Source of the DNA: CAIWHR01 sp963724975
Lineage (GTDB): Bacteria > Pseudomonadota > Gammaproteobacteria > Burkholderiales > Casimicrobiaceae
NCBI GenBank assembly: GCA_963724975.1
Contig: CAVRXB010000005.1
Span: 682,001 to 746,000, forward strand
Direction: 5' to 3'
Length of the DNA stretch: 64,000 bases
Both the position numbers and the translations under genes were made by a program. Each line of letters opens with the position of its first letter. The stretch's first letter is position 1. The notes under the pieces are model-generated. The model saw only the letters and a list, made by a program, of their open reading frames with translations. It was not told where the DNA came from and did no database searches. This document shows, piece after piece, positions 16,766 to 27,831 of this stretch.

Positions 16766-18104
16766 ATGAACGAGCATGACAAGCACGACACGCCGACGCC
16801 GGAACTGCCGGCCGCCGGTACGGGCATGCGGCGGCGCTCGCTGCTGCAGGCACTGACGCTCGGCGCGGGCGCCGCTACGTTCTTCGGCCCATGGAAAGTG
16901 CATCACGCATGGGCGCAGGCCGCGCAGAAGAAGCCGCTGGTCATCGGGCTCACGATGGACGCGAGCGGCCAGTACGCGGCGAGTGGCATCGACGAACGGC
17001 TGGGCGCGATGATGGCGATCAAGGAATTCAACGCCAAGGGAGGCGTGCTGGGCCGGCCGATCGAGGCGATCCACATGGATTCGGAAACCACGCCCGCGAC
17101 GGGATCGCGCGTAGCGGAACGATTGATCACGCGCAACGACGTGGCGTACCTGGTCGGCGCGCTGCACTCGGGTGTCGCCAACGCAATTTCGCAAGTCGCG
17201 CAGAAGTACGGGTGCATCTACCTCAACACCAATTCGAGCTCGCCCACCGAAGCCGGCAAGGACTGTCACCGCGTCAAGTTCGTTTGGGACGGGAACGGCA
17301 CCAACTTTGCGCTGGCGATCGTCAAGAACGCGATGGCCGTCAACGGCAAGAACTGGGTGCTTCTCACGAACGATTACGTGTGGGGCCACAACACGGCAAA
17401 GGCGATGCGCACCATCGTCGAGGCCAATGGCGGGAAGATCGTCGAGGAAATGCTGGTGCCGCAGAACACGCGGGATTTTTCGTCGTATCTCCTGAAGATC
17501 CAGCAGATCAAGCCTGCGGTCGTCGCGGCCGCCGTCGGCGGCGACGACATCAAATCGCTGCGCCAGCAGGTCGTCCAGCTCAAGATGAACAAGAGCCCGG
17601 CATGGATCAATAACCAGCAGGACTGGCCGGATATCTACGGCCTCGGGCCGGATGCGATCTTCGGCGTGTTCGGCACCAACTGGTACTACCGGCTCGACCT
17701 GCCCGGCGTGAAGGAATTCGTCGCCGCATACCAGACGACCTACCCCGGTGTGCAGATCAAGGTCCCGGGCAACACGTATTACAACGGCTACATGGCGACG
17801 CGTGAGCTGTTGCGCGCGACCGAGCGTGCCGGCTCGACCAACAACATCAAGGTCATCAAGGAGCTCGAGAACCTCAAGGTGTCGGCGCGCGACCGCATGC
17901 AGGACTACGACGCGTACATGAACCCCGCGACGCACCAGCTGCAGCAGACGATCTACATGGCGACGTACAACGACGCACCGGCGGAAAAGGACGACATCTT
18001 CAAGATCCTCGCCAAGCTGCCGCCGAAGGATGTCGAGGACCCGGAAGCGGCCGGCGGCGTGCAAGCTCGAATCGTACGACGCGACTCCGACGTACGAGCA
18101 GTAA
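16766..18104 (+). CDS. ABC transporter substrate-binding protein, Tat-exported (frame break near 3' end)
   Basis: A roughly 445-residue receptor. The twin-arginine signal RRRSLLQALTLGAG is at about residues 27-40, followed by KPLVIGLTMDASGQYAASG of the Peripla_BP_6 fold. An AAGGAGGAG sequence precedes the ATG. The direct frame runs to 18142 with an unlikely arginine-rich tail. One base shift near 18046-18060 gives the ending KLESYDATPTYEQ with a stop at 18104, which looks like a genuine family C-terminus. It pairs with the downstream LivH. Confidence 0.85.
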
Positions 18105-18161
18105 GCGGACACGGCGCGCGGGGAGCGCATTGCTCCCCGTAGCGGCGCGCCGAAGGTCGCG

Positions 18162-19079
18162 ATGGCATCGCTGCTACCTCACGTCGTCAACGGCGCGTCG
18201 CTGGGACTGCTGTTCGCGCTGATCGCCCTCGGGTTCATGCTGGTCGTGAGCCTGATGGAAACGATCAACCTCGCGCACGGCTCTTTCTTCGCGCTGGGAA
18301 TGTACATCGCACTGACGATCGTCGCGCCCTCGTCCACGACGTGGCTGCCCGTCGCCGGATGGAACGAGTTGTCTCTGGGATGGCGGTACGGCATTGCGAT
18401 CGTTCTGGCGCCACTTGCCGTCGGCGCAGCCGGTGCTGTGCTCGAGCTCGCGTTGCGACGCACCTTCGGCAAGGACCCGCTGTACGGCTTGTTGTTCACG
18501 TTTGGCGCCGCGCTGGTCATCGAGGAGATCATCCGCGCCTTGTGGGGCTCGACCGAGAAACAGCTTCCGCTGCCCGCTGCGATCACCGGCGCATTCATGG
18601 TGGGTGACCTCGCATGGTCGACCTACCGCTTGTTCGCCTGTGGTTTCGCAGCGCTCGCGATCGGAGCTCTTTGGCTGTTTCTCGAGAAGACGCCGTACGG
18701 CGCAATCATCAAGGCGGGCGCCCATGATGCCGAAATCGTTCGCGCGCTTGGTATCAACCTGACGCGATTGCGGATGGCGGTGTTCGCGTTGGGCGTCGCT
18801 CTGGCCGGACTGGCCGGAGTGGTGATGGCACCGATCTGGGGCATGCGCCCGCATGTCGGTGTCGACGCCGTCGTCCCGGCCTTCCTGATCATCGTGCTGG
18901 GCGGTGTCGGCAGCTTCTGGGGCGCCGTGGTCGCGGCGCTGATGGTCGGCTTGGTTGTCGGGCTCACCGGTTCCTATGCGTCCGAATGGTCGCTGCTCTC
19001 GATGTATCTGCTGTTCATTGCCGTGGTGACCTTTCGCGCCCGAGGGCTGTTTGGCAAAAAGAGCGCGCTCGATGTCTGA
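18162..19079 (+). CDS. livH: Branched-chain-type ABC permease LivH (second system)
   Basis: A 305-residue membrane protein with the LivH landmark VSLMETINLAHGSFFALGMY near residues 29-48 and a late IVLGGVGSFWGAVVAALMVG. It is downstream of the receptor gene and overlaps the SDR gene by 8 bp. It completes the second Liv transporter, whose LivMGF parts lie on the opposite strand. Confidence 0.92.
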   Translation: MASLLPHVVNGASLGLLFALIALGFMLVVSLMETINLAHGSFFALGMYIALTIVAPSSTTWLPVAGWNELSLGWRYGIAIVLAPLAVGAAGAVLELALRRTFGKDPLYGLLFTFGAALVIEEIIRALWGSTEKQLPLPAAITGAFMVGDLAWSTYRLFACGFAALAIGALWLFLEKTPYGAIIKAGAHDAEIVRALGINLTRLRMAVFALGVALAGLAGVVMAPIWGMRPHVGVDAVVPAFLIIVLGGVGSFWGAVVAALMVGLVVGLTGSYASEWSLLSMYLLFIAVVTFRARGLFGKKSALDV

Positions 19080-19866
19080 CGCTGCCCGCGCGTTGAATGG
19101 CGGCGAGCGCTTCGACGGCAAGGTCGCCTTCATCGCCGGAGGGTACGGCGTCATCGGCGCCGCCATCGCCCACGCATTGGCGGCGCTTGGAGCCACCGTG
19201 ATCGTCGCCGGACGCGACGAGGCAAAAGCCAACGCGCTGGTCAAGGTGCTTGCAACCGAAGGCGCGAAAGCGGGCGCGGTTTCGCTCGACGCACGTTCAA
19301 CTGAATCCATCCGCGCCGCGGTCGACAAGGCCGCGAGCCGCCACGGCGGACTCGACATTTTCGTCAACAGCCTCGGCGCGCAACACGAGCAGCCGTTGCT
19401 CGAGGTGACCGAAGATGCGTTCGACGAGATCCTCGACGTCAATCTGAAGGCCGCGATGTTCCTGGGCCAGGCCGTCGCGAAAGCGCAAATCGCCGCCGGT
19501 CGCGGAGGCCGTCACGTGCACCAGCTGTCGGTGCGCGCGCAGCTCGCGCTGCGCGGTCGCGGCCACGCCGCGTACTGCAGCAGCAAGGGAGGGCTCGCTC
19601 TGCTTGTCAAGCAGCATGCGATGGAGCTCGCACCTCACGGTATTCACGTGAACGGTGTTGCGCCGACGGTTGTCCGCACGCCACTTGCCGGACGCTGGCT
19701 CACCGACCCGGAGGTCTACGCGAAGCTCATCGAGCGCATCCCGCTCGGCCGAATCGCCGAAGTCGACGACGTCGTCGGCCCCACGCTGTTTCTGTGCGGA
19801 AGTGCGTCGGCTTTCATCACCGGCCAGATCCTCTACGTCGACGGCGGGATCACTGCCAGTCAATGA
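19072..19866 (+). CDS. SDR-family oxidoreductase
   Basis: A 264-residue short-chain dehydrogenase. The cofactor loop AGGYGVIG stands in for TGGxxGIG. The NSLGA segment, catalytic Tyr-Lys pair in YCSSKGG and the GITASQ C-terminal end after YVDGG are classical. The serine region reads HQLSVRAQ. MSDAARALNG at 19072 is preferred as start. Overlap with livH suggests the enzyme acts on the imported compound, probably oxidising an alcohol. It converges with the FAD/Fe-S gene with a 16-bp gap. Confidence 0.85.
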   Translation: MSDAARALNGGERFDGKVAFIAGGYGVIGAAIAHALAALGATVIVAGRDEAKANALVKVLATEGAKAGAVSLDARSTESIRAAVDKAASRHGGLDIFVNSLGAQHEQPLLEVTEDAFDEILDVNLKAAMFLGQAVAKAQIAAGRGGRHVHQLSVRAQLALRGRGHAAYCSSKGGLALLVKQHAMELAPHGIHVNGVAPTVVRTPLAGRWLTDPEVYAKLIERIPLGRIAEVDDVVGPTLFLCGSASAFITGQILYVDGGITASQ

Positions 19867-19882
19867 CGGTGCGGGCGTCGCC

Positions 19883-22800
19883 CTACATCGGCGGTTTCGT
19901 CGCGCGAAGAGCACGAGCGAGGACACGTACAACGTGCACCGCCTCCCGCCCCGCACCATCGGCGATCTGGTGCCGGCAGCTCGTGCCGTCGGCAACGATG
20001 ATGGTCGCGGGATCAGCCTGCCGCACCGCGGGCAACAGCGTCAACTCGGCCATGCGCATCGAGACGTCGTAGTGCCGCGCTTCGTAGCCGAAGCTCCCGG
20101 CCATGCCGCAGCAGCTCGAATCGACGACGTCCACGGCGAGCCCGGGAATCAGCTGCAGGGCTTCCCGTGTGGGAGCGAGGGCGTCGAACGCCTTTTGGTG
20201 GCAATGGCCGTGCAGCAACGCGCGCGTTTCCGGCAACGCGACGAGTGGCAAGCGCAGTCGCTCCGCCCGGCGCTCGCGCGCCAGAAATTCCTCGATCAGC
20301 AGCGCTCGTTCGCCCAAGCGCTGGGCACGATCGCCCAACCCCATCACCAAAAACTCGTCGCGCAGCGAAAGGAGGCATGATGGCTCGAGGCCGACGACCC
20401 ACGCGCCGCGCTCGACGTGCGGGCGCCAGCGCCGTCACCATGCGACGCGCCTCGCGCTTTGCTTCATCGACGAGTCCCGATGCGAGGAACGTCCGGCCGC
20501 AGCACAATGGCCGCGCGCGGTCCTCATCATCCGAGGCGGCTTGCGCAACGGCGACCTTGTACCCGGCGGCTTTCAGCACCGCAAGCGCCGCGTGGCCATT
20601 CTCCGGCTCGAAGTAGTTGGTGAACGTGTCGACGAGCAGGATCACGTCGGCTGTTGCGAGGTCGCCAACGTCGCGGCACGTGCGCAAGAACGTGTCGTAG
20701 CGCCAGCTCGGCAGCGATCTTCGCGCCGATAATCCGGTCAATCTTTCGGTCAGGCGCGCAGCGCCGGGCACGCTGTCGCGCAGGTTCGCGAGCCATGGCA
20801 TCCGTGCGGCCCACGATGCCCACCTCGGCAGGAAAGCGATGGCCCGCTCCTTGAACGGCAGGCCATGCGCCCGCTGCCATTGGAAGTTGAACTCGATCTT
20901 CATCTTCGCCATGTCGACGCCGGTCGGGCATTCGCGGCGGCAGCCCTTGCAGCTCACGCAAAGATCGAGCGCCGCACGAACCTCCGACGATGCGAAATGG
21001 GTTCCCAACTGTCCCGCAGAGCGCCAGCCGAAGGGTGTTCGCGCGACCGCGCGTGAGATGGATCTCGTCTTGCGTCACGCGATAGCTGGGACACATCGTG
21101 CCGGCGTCGAATTTGCGGCAGTGGCCGTTGTTGTTGCACATCTCCACGGCCTTGCCGAACCCGAGCGCGGGGTCCCCACCCGTTCCCGGCGCCGACAGAG
21201 CGTCGGTGCCGGGGTCGTAATCGACGTTCCACGCCGACCAGTCGAGCGCGGTCGCGACTGGAAGCGTGCGATGATTCGGCGGGAAGCGAAACAGGGACCG
21301 GTCGTCCATTCGCGACGGCCGGACGATCTTGCCGGGATTCATGAGACCGGCAGGATCGAACAGCGCCTTGATCTCCTCGAACGCGCGGGTGAGGCGCGGC
21401 CCGAATTGCCAGGCGACCCATTCGCTGCGCACGAGGCCGTCGCCGTGCTCGCCGGAAAACGCGCCTTTGTACTCGCGCACCATCGCGCTTGCTTCCTCGG
21501 CGATCGCCCGCATTTTCGTTGCGCCATCGCGTCGCATGTCGAGGATCGGCCGCACGTGCAGCGTGCCGACGGATGCATGCGCATACCATGTGCCCCGCGT
21601 TCCGTGCTTGCGAAACACTTCGGTCAGACGGTCGACGTAATCGGCAAGGTGCTCGAGCGGAACCGCGCAGTCTTCGATGAACGAGACCGGCTTGCCGTCG
21701 CCGCGCATGCTCATCATGATGTTGAGCCCGGCCTTGCGCACGTCCCACAGCGCTCTTTGCGCGCTGGCATCGACGAGCCGGACCATGCTGTCCGGCAATC
21801 TCAGGTCGCCCATCAATTGCGCGAGATCATCGAGACGTCGGACGGGCAGCTCCGCGTCTTCGCCCATGAATTCCACCAGCAGGATCGCCTGCGGCTCACC
21901 GATCAGCGCCGCGTCGATGACGGAGCGGAACGCCGGATTGCCGCGCGCGAGATCGATCATCGTCCGGTCGACCAACTCCACCGCGGACGGCCCGAGCTCG
22001 ACGATATGGCGCGCGCATTCCATCGCGCGATGCAGGGTCGGAAAGTTGACGACACCGAGCGTTCGATGCTTCGGCAGCGGAGCAAGTTTCAGCGTCAATT
22101 CGCGCGTCCACGCGAGCGTCCCCTCGCTGCCGACGAGCAGGTGCGCGAAGTTCACGCTCCCATCGCTCGTGTAGGGCCGTTCGCTGGCCGGGTGGAAGAC
22201 GTCGATGTTGTAGCCGCCCACCCGGCGCAACACCGTTGGCACCTGCGCCGCGATTTCTTCGCGCTCACGCCGCCCGATCGCGCGCAGGCCCTCGACCAGC
22301 GAACGGACGGGCGCCGGGGCGTTCGCCATCTGCGCGTCCGGTCCGAAGCGCGCGGTCGTGCCATCGGCAAGCAGCGCATCGATGGCTTCGACGTTGTGCA
22401 CCATGTTGCCGTAGGCGATCGAGCGCGAACCACAGGAGTTGTTGCCGGCCATGCCGCCCAGTGTCGCTTGTGCCGACGTGCTGACATCGACCGGAAACCA
22501 CAACCCGTGCGGCTTCAGCCATGCATTCAGCGCATCGAGGACGATGCCGGGTTCCACCGTGATGCTGCGCGCGTCACGATCGAACGAAACGACGCGATTC
22601 AAATGCTTGCCGTGATCGACGACGAGCGCTGCGCCAACGCTCTGGCCACACTGCGAGCTGCCGGCGCCGCGGGGCAACAGAGGGCACGGAAAGACCGCGG
22701 CAAACGTCGAACGCCGCGCGCACGTCCGCATCGCTTTTTGGAACCAGCACGCCGATCGGTTCGACCTGATAAATCGAAGCGTCGGTAGCGTAGCGGCCGC

Positions 22801-22915
22801 GCGATGCGCGGTCGAAGAGCACGTCGCCCGCCACGGCGCCGCGCAACCGCCGCGCAAGCTCGCCGGAGGCGCCTCCGGGCTCAAACACGAGGGGCTTGGT
22901 TTCTGGCGCTTTCAC
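19883..22915 (-). CDS. FAD-linked and Fe-S-containing 2-hydroxyacid dehydrogenase (three frame breaks)
   Basis: Reconstructed as one protein of about 1010 residues. It has an FAD_binding_4 domain (PRGAGSSQCGQS, GGMAGNNSCGSRS), an FAD-oxidase C domain (ending GLMNPGKIV), a 4Fe-4S segment (LCVSCKGCRRECPTGVDMAK) and a C-terminal cysteine-rich domain (HGHCHQKA, SSCCGMAGSFG). This matches GlcD/Dld-type enzymes oxidising D-2-hydroxyacids such as lactate or 2-hydroxyglutarate to the quinone pool. The frame breaks near 22685, 21022 and 20425, each fixed by a single base. The GTG at 22915 is the only plausible start. It is divergent from the aminotransferase gene. Confidence 0.82.
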
Positions 22916-22987
22916 GGGCGTTGGGCGTGCGACAGTTATGATACCTTTCGCATAGCGGAATTCGCCGGATTCTCCCGCCGGAGGCCC

Positions 22988-24205
22988 ATGTTCCAGCTCG
23001 ATACGCACCCGTCCGGGCGCCATTTCCTGCAGATTCCCGGTCCCACCAACGTGCCGGATCGCGTACTGCGCGCGATCGACCGGCCGACGATCGATCATCG
23101 TGGACCCGAATTCGCGCGGTTGACGCACGAAATCCTCGACGGCCTCAAGGACGTGTTCCAGACGACCGACCCGATCGTGACCTACGCCGCGTCGGGCACC
23201 GGCGCGTGGGAGGCTGCGCTCGTCAACACGCTGTCGCCCGGCGATCGCGTGCTGATGTTCGAGACCGGTCATTTCGCGACGCTGTGGCGCGCGATGGCGG
23301 AAAGGCTCGGACTCGTCGTCGATTTCGTCCCCGGCGACTGGCGCAGCGGCATCGACCCCGCGGTGGTCGAGGCGAAGCTCGTCGAGGATCGAGCGCACAC
23401 GATCAAGGCGGTGCTGGCGGTCCACAACGAGACGTCGACCGGCGTTACGTCGCGCATTCCGGAGATCAGGCAAGCGATCGGCCGTGCCGATCATCCGGCG
23501 CTCTTCATGGTGGACACGATTTCGTCGCTCGCTTCGATCGATTATCGTCACGCCGAATGGGGCGTCGACGTCACCGTTGCGGGATCGCAGAAGGGACTGA
23601 TGTTGCCGCCGGGGCTGTCGTTCAATGCCGTCAGCGAGAAGGCGCTTGCCGCGAGCAAGGAGGCGAAGCTTCCTCGCTCGTATTGGCGCTGGGACGAGAC
23701 GATTGCAATGAACAAGAGCGGCTATTTTCCGGCGACGCCCGCCACCAATCTTCTCTACGGCTTGCATGAGGCACTCGCAATGCTGCACGAGGAAGGCCTG
23801 CGCAACGTGTTCGCGCGCCACGCCCGGCACGCCGAAGCGACGCGTCGCGCCGTCAATGCGTGGGGTCTCGAAGTCCTCTGCCGCAACCCGGCTGAATACA
23901 GCGGTTCTCTGACCGCCGTCATGATGCCGGAGGGGTACGACGCCGATACGCTGCGCAAGGAAGTACTGGCGCGCTATGACCTGTCGCTCGGCACCGGATT
24001 GGGCAAGCTCGCCGGGCGCGTGTTCCGGATCGGACACCTCGGCTGGTTCAACGACCTCATGCTGTGCGGCACGCTGTGCGGCGTCGAGATGGGCCTGGCG
24101 CTCAAGGGGGTTCCACACAGGACGGGCGGGGTCACCGAGGCCCTCGCGTTCCTGCGGCAATGCAGCACGACCGCCACAACGACGGCGCACAAACGCGCCG
24201 CATGA
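22988..24205 (+). CDS. Class V aminotransferase (serine-glyoxylate/alanine-glyoxylate type)
   Basis: A 405-residue PLP enzyme. The N-terminus FLQIPGPTNVPDRVLRAID and the Schiff-base lysine in VAGSQKGLMLPPGLSF (near residue 200) are typical of serine-glyoxylate aminotransferase. WRWDETIAMNKSGYFPATPATNLLYGL and the late GTGLGKLAGRVFRIGHLG complete the match. It would transfer an amino group between serine or alanine and glyoxylate or pyruvate. It lies 46 bp before the TRAP transporter genes and may share their message. Confidence 0.9.
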   Translation: MFQLDTHPSGRHFLQIPGPTNVPDRVLRAIDRPTIDHRGPEFARLTHEILDGLKDVFQTTDPIVTYAASGTGAWEAALVNTLSPGDRVLMFETGHFATLWRAMAERLGLVVDFVPGDWRSGIDPAVVEAKLVEDRAHTIKAVLAVHNETSTGVTSRIPEIRQAIGRADHPALFMVDTISSLASIDYRHAEWGVDVTVAGSQKGLMLPPGLSFNAVSEKALAASKEAKLPRSYWRWDETIAMNKSGYFPATPATNLLYGLHEALAMLHEEGLRNVFARHARHAEATRRAVNAWGLEVLCRNPAEYSGSLTAVMMPEGYDADTLRKEVLARYDLSLGTGLGKLAGRVFRIGHLGWFNDLMLCGTLCGVEMGLALKGVPHRTGGVTEALAFLRQCSTTATTTAHKRAA

Positions 24206-24251
24206 GCGCGACGCCGGCGCCCGCACACTTCACTCTAGGAGGATGCCCGAA

Positions 24252-25260
24252 ATGGATACGCCAAGAATCGATGTACGCGCGCGCGACGCGCGCTGGTCCG
24301 CGGCCGTTGCCGCGCTCGCGCTCTTGCTGGCCGGCGCCGGCTGCACTCGCGCAGCTGGAGATCAAGTTCGGCCACGTCGGCGAGCCGGGGTCGCTGTTCG
24401 CCGCATCGGCCGACGAGTTCGCTAAGCGAGCGAACGCGAAGCTCGGCAACAAGGCGAAGGTCGTCGTGTTCGGGTCGAGCCAGCTCGGCGGCGACAAGGA
24501 ACTGCTGCAGAAGCTGAAGCTCGGCACCGTCGACATCGCGCTGCCGTCGACCGTGATGTCGTCCGAGGCGGATCTCTTCGGCGTGTTCGAGATGCCGTAC
24601 CTGGTCAAGGACCGCGCGCACATGGGCCGCATCGAGAAGGAGCTGTTCTGGTCGAAGCTCGCGCCAGAGGCCGAGAAGAAGGGCCTGAAGGTGATCGGCG
24701 TGTGGGAAAACGGCTACCGGCACATCACGAACTCGAAGCGCCCGATCAACACGCCGGCCGACCTGCAGGGAATCAAGCTGCGCGTGCCCGAGGGCAAGTG
24801 GCGCGTGAAGATGTTCCAGGCCTACGGCGCGAACCCGTCGCCGATGAAGTTTTCCGAAGTGTTCGCCGCGCTGCAGACCGGCGTGATGGACGGTCAGGAG
24901 AATCCATTTACGCAGATATACAGCGCGAAATTCCAGGAGGTGCAAAAATTCCTGTCGCTGACTGGTCACGTCTACACGCCGGCCTACGTGACCGTCGGCG
25001 CCAAGAAGTGGGATACGCTTCCGCCCGACGTGCGCAAGATCCTCGAAGACACCGCGAAGGAGACACAGGCCTTCGTCTACGAGAAGGCCGCGAAGGACGA
25101 CGACGAGCTGCTCGGCAAGATCAAGGCAGCGGGGGTCGCGGTGAACACGCCGAACAAGGACGCGTTCGTCGCCGCCTCCAAACCCGTGTACGAGGAGTTC
25201 GCGAAGGAAGTCGCCGGCTCGAAGGAAGTGATCGACCGCGCCATCGCGCTCGGCAAGTAG
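24252..25260 (+). CDS. dctP: TRAP transporter periplasmic receptor DctP (frame break in signal peptide)
   Basis: A receptor of about 335 residues. AGGAGG at 24237-24242 points to the ATG at 24252. The signal peptide (SAAVAALALLLAGAG) is in one frame and the mature protein (LEIKFGHVGEPGSLFAASAD onward) in another, with a one-base break near 24345. DctP landmarks include FGSSQLGGDKELLQK, RHITNSKRPINTPADLQGIK and ALQTGVMDGQENP; the last contains the region that binds the carboxylate ligand. Cargo is a carboxylic acid of unknown kind. Confidence 0.88.
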
Positions 25261-25263
25261 GAG

Positions 25264-25767
25264 ATGACTTTCCGATCGTTCCGCCGGGGATACGAACGGT
25301 TCCTCGAGTGGATCTGCGTCGCGATCATGGCCGCGCTCGCCGCCGAGGTGACGGCGGGCGTGGTCTTCCGCTACTCGGGTCATTCCCTCGTCTGGTATGA
25401 CGAGGTTGCCACCATCCTCCTCGCCTGGGTGACGTTCTACGGCTCGGCGCTGGCGGTCCTCAAGCACGCGCACATGGGCGTGCCCGAGATCGTGAGGATG
25501 CTGCCGCCCGGGCCGCGGATCGCCGCGGCCGTCCTCGCGCAGCTGTGCACGCTGGCCTTCTTCGTGCTGCTCGCCTGGGTGGGCTATTCGATCCTCGACG
25601 TCCTTGCGACGGACCAGCTCGTTTCGCTGCCGCAGGTCTCGGTGGCTTACGCGATCTCGGCGATCCCGATCGGCGCCGTCCTGTTCGTGGTGGGCCAGCT
25701 GCTGGTGTTTCCCGAGGTGCTGCGCGAGGCGCGCGGCGAAGAGAGGCGCGCGGAGGAGTCCGAATGA
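25264..25767 (+). CDS. dctQ: TRAP transporter small membrane subunit DctQ
   Basis: A 167-residue protein with four hydrophobic segments, the DctQ pattern FRYSGHSLVWYDEVATILLAW in the second quarter and a charged C-terminus (REARGEERRAEESE). Its stop overlaps the dctM start (ATGA). It links the receptor to the DctM channel. Confidence 0.9.
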   Translation: MTFRSFRRGYERFLEWICVAIMAALAAEVTAGVVFRYSGHSLVWYDEVATILLAWVTFYGSALAVLKHAHMGVPEIVRMLPPGPRIAAAVLAQLCTLAFFVLLAWVGYSILDVLATDQLVSLPQVSVAYAISAIPIGAVLFVVGQLLVFPEVLREARGEERRAEESE

Positions 25768-27048
25768 TCGGCTTCCTCGTCCTTGTCTGCGTGCTCGTGC
25801 TGGTGCTGATCAACGTTCCGATCGCCGTGGCGCTTTGCATCGCGTCGGTCGCGGCAATGCTCGCGAGCCAGGGTGTCGCGAGCCTGCCGAACGTGCCGCT
25901 CGCGCTCTACCAGGGCGCGACCAGCTTTCCGCTGATCGCGATCCCGCTGTTCATCCTCGCCGCCGCGATCATGAACACCTCGGGGATCTCCCACCGGCTG
26001 ATCGACTTCTGCCAGGCGCTCGTCGGCTGGATGAGGGGCGCTCTCGCCCAGGTGAACGTATTGAGCCACATGTTCTTCGCGGAGATCTCGGGCTCGGCCG
26101 TCGCAGGGGTCGCGGCCACCGCGTCCATCATCATGCCCGCCATGAAGAAGCGCGGCTACCCGGGCCCGTTCACGGCTGCGGTGACCTCCTCCACGGCCAC
26201 GCTTGCGATCATCATCCCGCCGTCGATCCCGATGATCCTGTACGCGGTCATGGCGGGCACTTCGGTGGTGCAGATGTTCGTCGCGGGCATCGTGCCGGGC
26301 CTGCTTGCGGCGTTCGGCTTCATGGGCCTGTGCTACTGGTACGCGGTCAAGCACAACTGGCCGGTGGAGGAGATCTTCCAGTGGGGCAAGCTCTGGCGCG
26401 CCTTCAAGGAGGCGTTCTGGGCGCTCACGCTGCCGATCATCATCCTCGGGGGCATCTTCGGCGGCGTGGTCACCGCGACCGAAGGCGCCGCGCTGGCCGT
26501 GGTCGCGGCTCTGTTCGTGGGCGGCGTGGTCTATCGCGAGCTCGACTGGGCGCGGCTGCGGGCGGCGATCATCGACGGCGACGGTGCAGACCGGCACCGT
26601 GATGCTGCTGGTCGCCGCCTCGGCACTGCTCGGCCTCTACCTCACGGAGGTGCAGCTTCCGCAACGCATCGCTGCGGCGATGCTCTCCATCACGAGCGAG
26701 AAGTGGGCCATTCTCGCGATCCTGAATGTCTTCTTCCTCATCATCGGGATGTTCCTGCACTCGGCGGCCGCCATCGTTCTGGTGGTGCCGATCGTGATGC
26801 CGGCGGTGACCGCGGCGGGGATCGATCCGATCCATTTCGGCGTGATCGTGACGCTCAACCTCGCCATCGGCCAGCAGACGCCGCCCGTGGCGAGCGTCCT
26901 GCTGCTTACCTGCTCGATCGCGAAGGAGAGCGTCTGGGACGTGACCAAGGCGAACATCCCTTTCATCGGCGTCCTCCTCGCCACACTTCTGCTGATCACC
27001 TACGTACCGGTCGTCACGCTGGGTCTGGTGGACCTGTTCTACCGCTAG
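25764..27048 (+). CDS. dctM: TRAP transporter large membrane subunit DctM (one frame break)
   Basis: About 427 residues of polytopic membrane protein. Landmarks are FILAAAIMNTSGIS, AEISGSAVAGVAATASIIMPAM, SSTATLAIIIPPSIPMILYA and the C-terminal LNLAIGQQTPPVASVLLLTC. The frame breaks once near 26575-26583 in a GGCGACGGTG repeat; deleting one base joins AAIIDG to TVQTGTVMLLVAAS. The protein is otherwise complete. Sodium-driven uptake with DctP and DctQ is expected. Confidence 0.9.
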
Positions 27049-27051
27049 TCG

Positions 27052-27831
27052 ATGGACGAAACCATCCTCGTCGAACGCGACGGACCGATCGCGACCGTCG
27101 TCCTCAACCGGCCGGCGAAGCTCAATGCGCTGACGAAGGCGATGTGGCGCGATCTCGGTGCCGCGGTGAACAACCTGTCCGCGGACGACGAAGTACGCTG
27201 CATCATCGTGCGCGGTGCCGGCGAGAGAGCGTTCTCGCCAGGCAACGATATCGCCGAGTTCGCGACCGAGCGCGCGAACAAGGCACAGGCCATCGTCTAC
27301 GGCGCCGCGATGCACGAGACTGCGCATGCGCTCGCCGCGTGTCGCCATCCACTCGTCGCGCAGATTCACGGTATCTGTGTGGGGGGCGGCCTCGAGATCG
27401 CTGCGCTGTGCGACCTCCGTATCTGCGGCGCGTCGAGCCGGTTCGGCGTTCCGATCAAGAACCTCGGACTTGTGACGGCGTATGCGGAGATGGCGCCGCT
27501 GATCGATCTCGTGGGGACAGCGGTGACGCTCGAGCTGCTCCTCGAAGGCCGCATCGTCGATGCGGTCGAAGCGAAGGAAAAGGGCTTGGTGACTCGCATC
27601 GTTCCCGATGCCGAGGTCGCCGCCGAAGCCCGCGCAACCGCCCAACGCATCGCTGATGGAGCACCGCTGGTCGCGCGTTGGCACAAGAAATTCGCGCGCA
27701 GGCTCGTCGACCCTCGTCCGTTGACGCCGGAAGAGCGCGACGAGTGCTTCGACTGCTTCGACACCGAGGATTTCCGCGAGGGCTACGCGGCGTTCCTCGC
27801 CAAGCGCAAACCCGGATTCGTCGGTCGATGA
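27052..27831 (+). CDS. Enoyl-CoA hydratase/isomerase family protein
   Basis: A 259-residue crotonase-fold protein. The CoA-binding and oxyanion segments AFSPGNDIAEF and HGICVGGGLEIAALCDLRI are present. The position usually taken by the first catalytic glutamate is an aspartate or glycine-rich turn (FGVPIKNLGLVTAY), so hydratase activity is uncertain. It begins 3 bp after dctM and overlaps the CoA-transferase by 4 bp, so it acts on the CoA ester of the imported acid. Confidence 0.85.
   Translation: MDETILVERDGPIATVVLNRPAKLNALTKAMWRDLGAAVNNLSADDEVRCIIVRGAGERAFSPGNDIAEFATERANKAQAIVYGAAMHETAHALAACRHPLVAQIHGICVGGGLEIAALCDLRICGASSRFGVPIKNLGLVTAYAEMAPLIDLVGTAVTLELLLEGRIVDAVEAKEKGLVTRIVPDAEVAAEARATAQRIADGAPLVARWHKKFARRLVDPRPLTPEERDECFDCFDTEDFREGYAAFLAKRKPGFVGR

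Noticed and set aside
22574..24226. Long minus-strand frame opposite the aminotransferase
   Set aside because: Shadow of the plus-strand gene; only its last part is the real start of the FAD/Fe-S gene.
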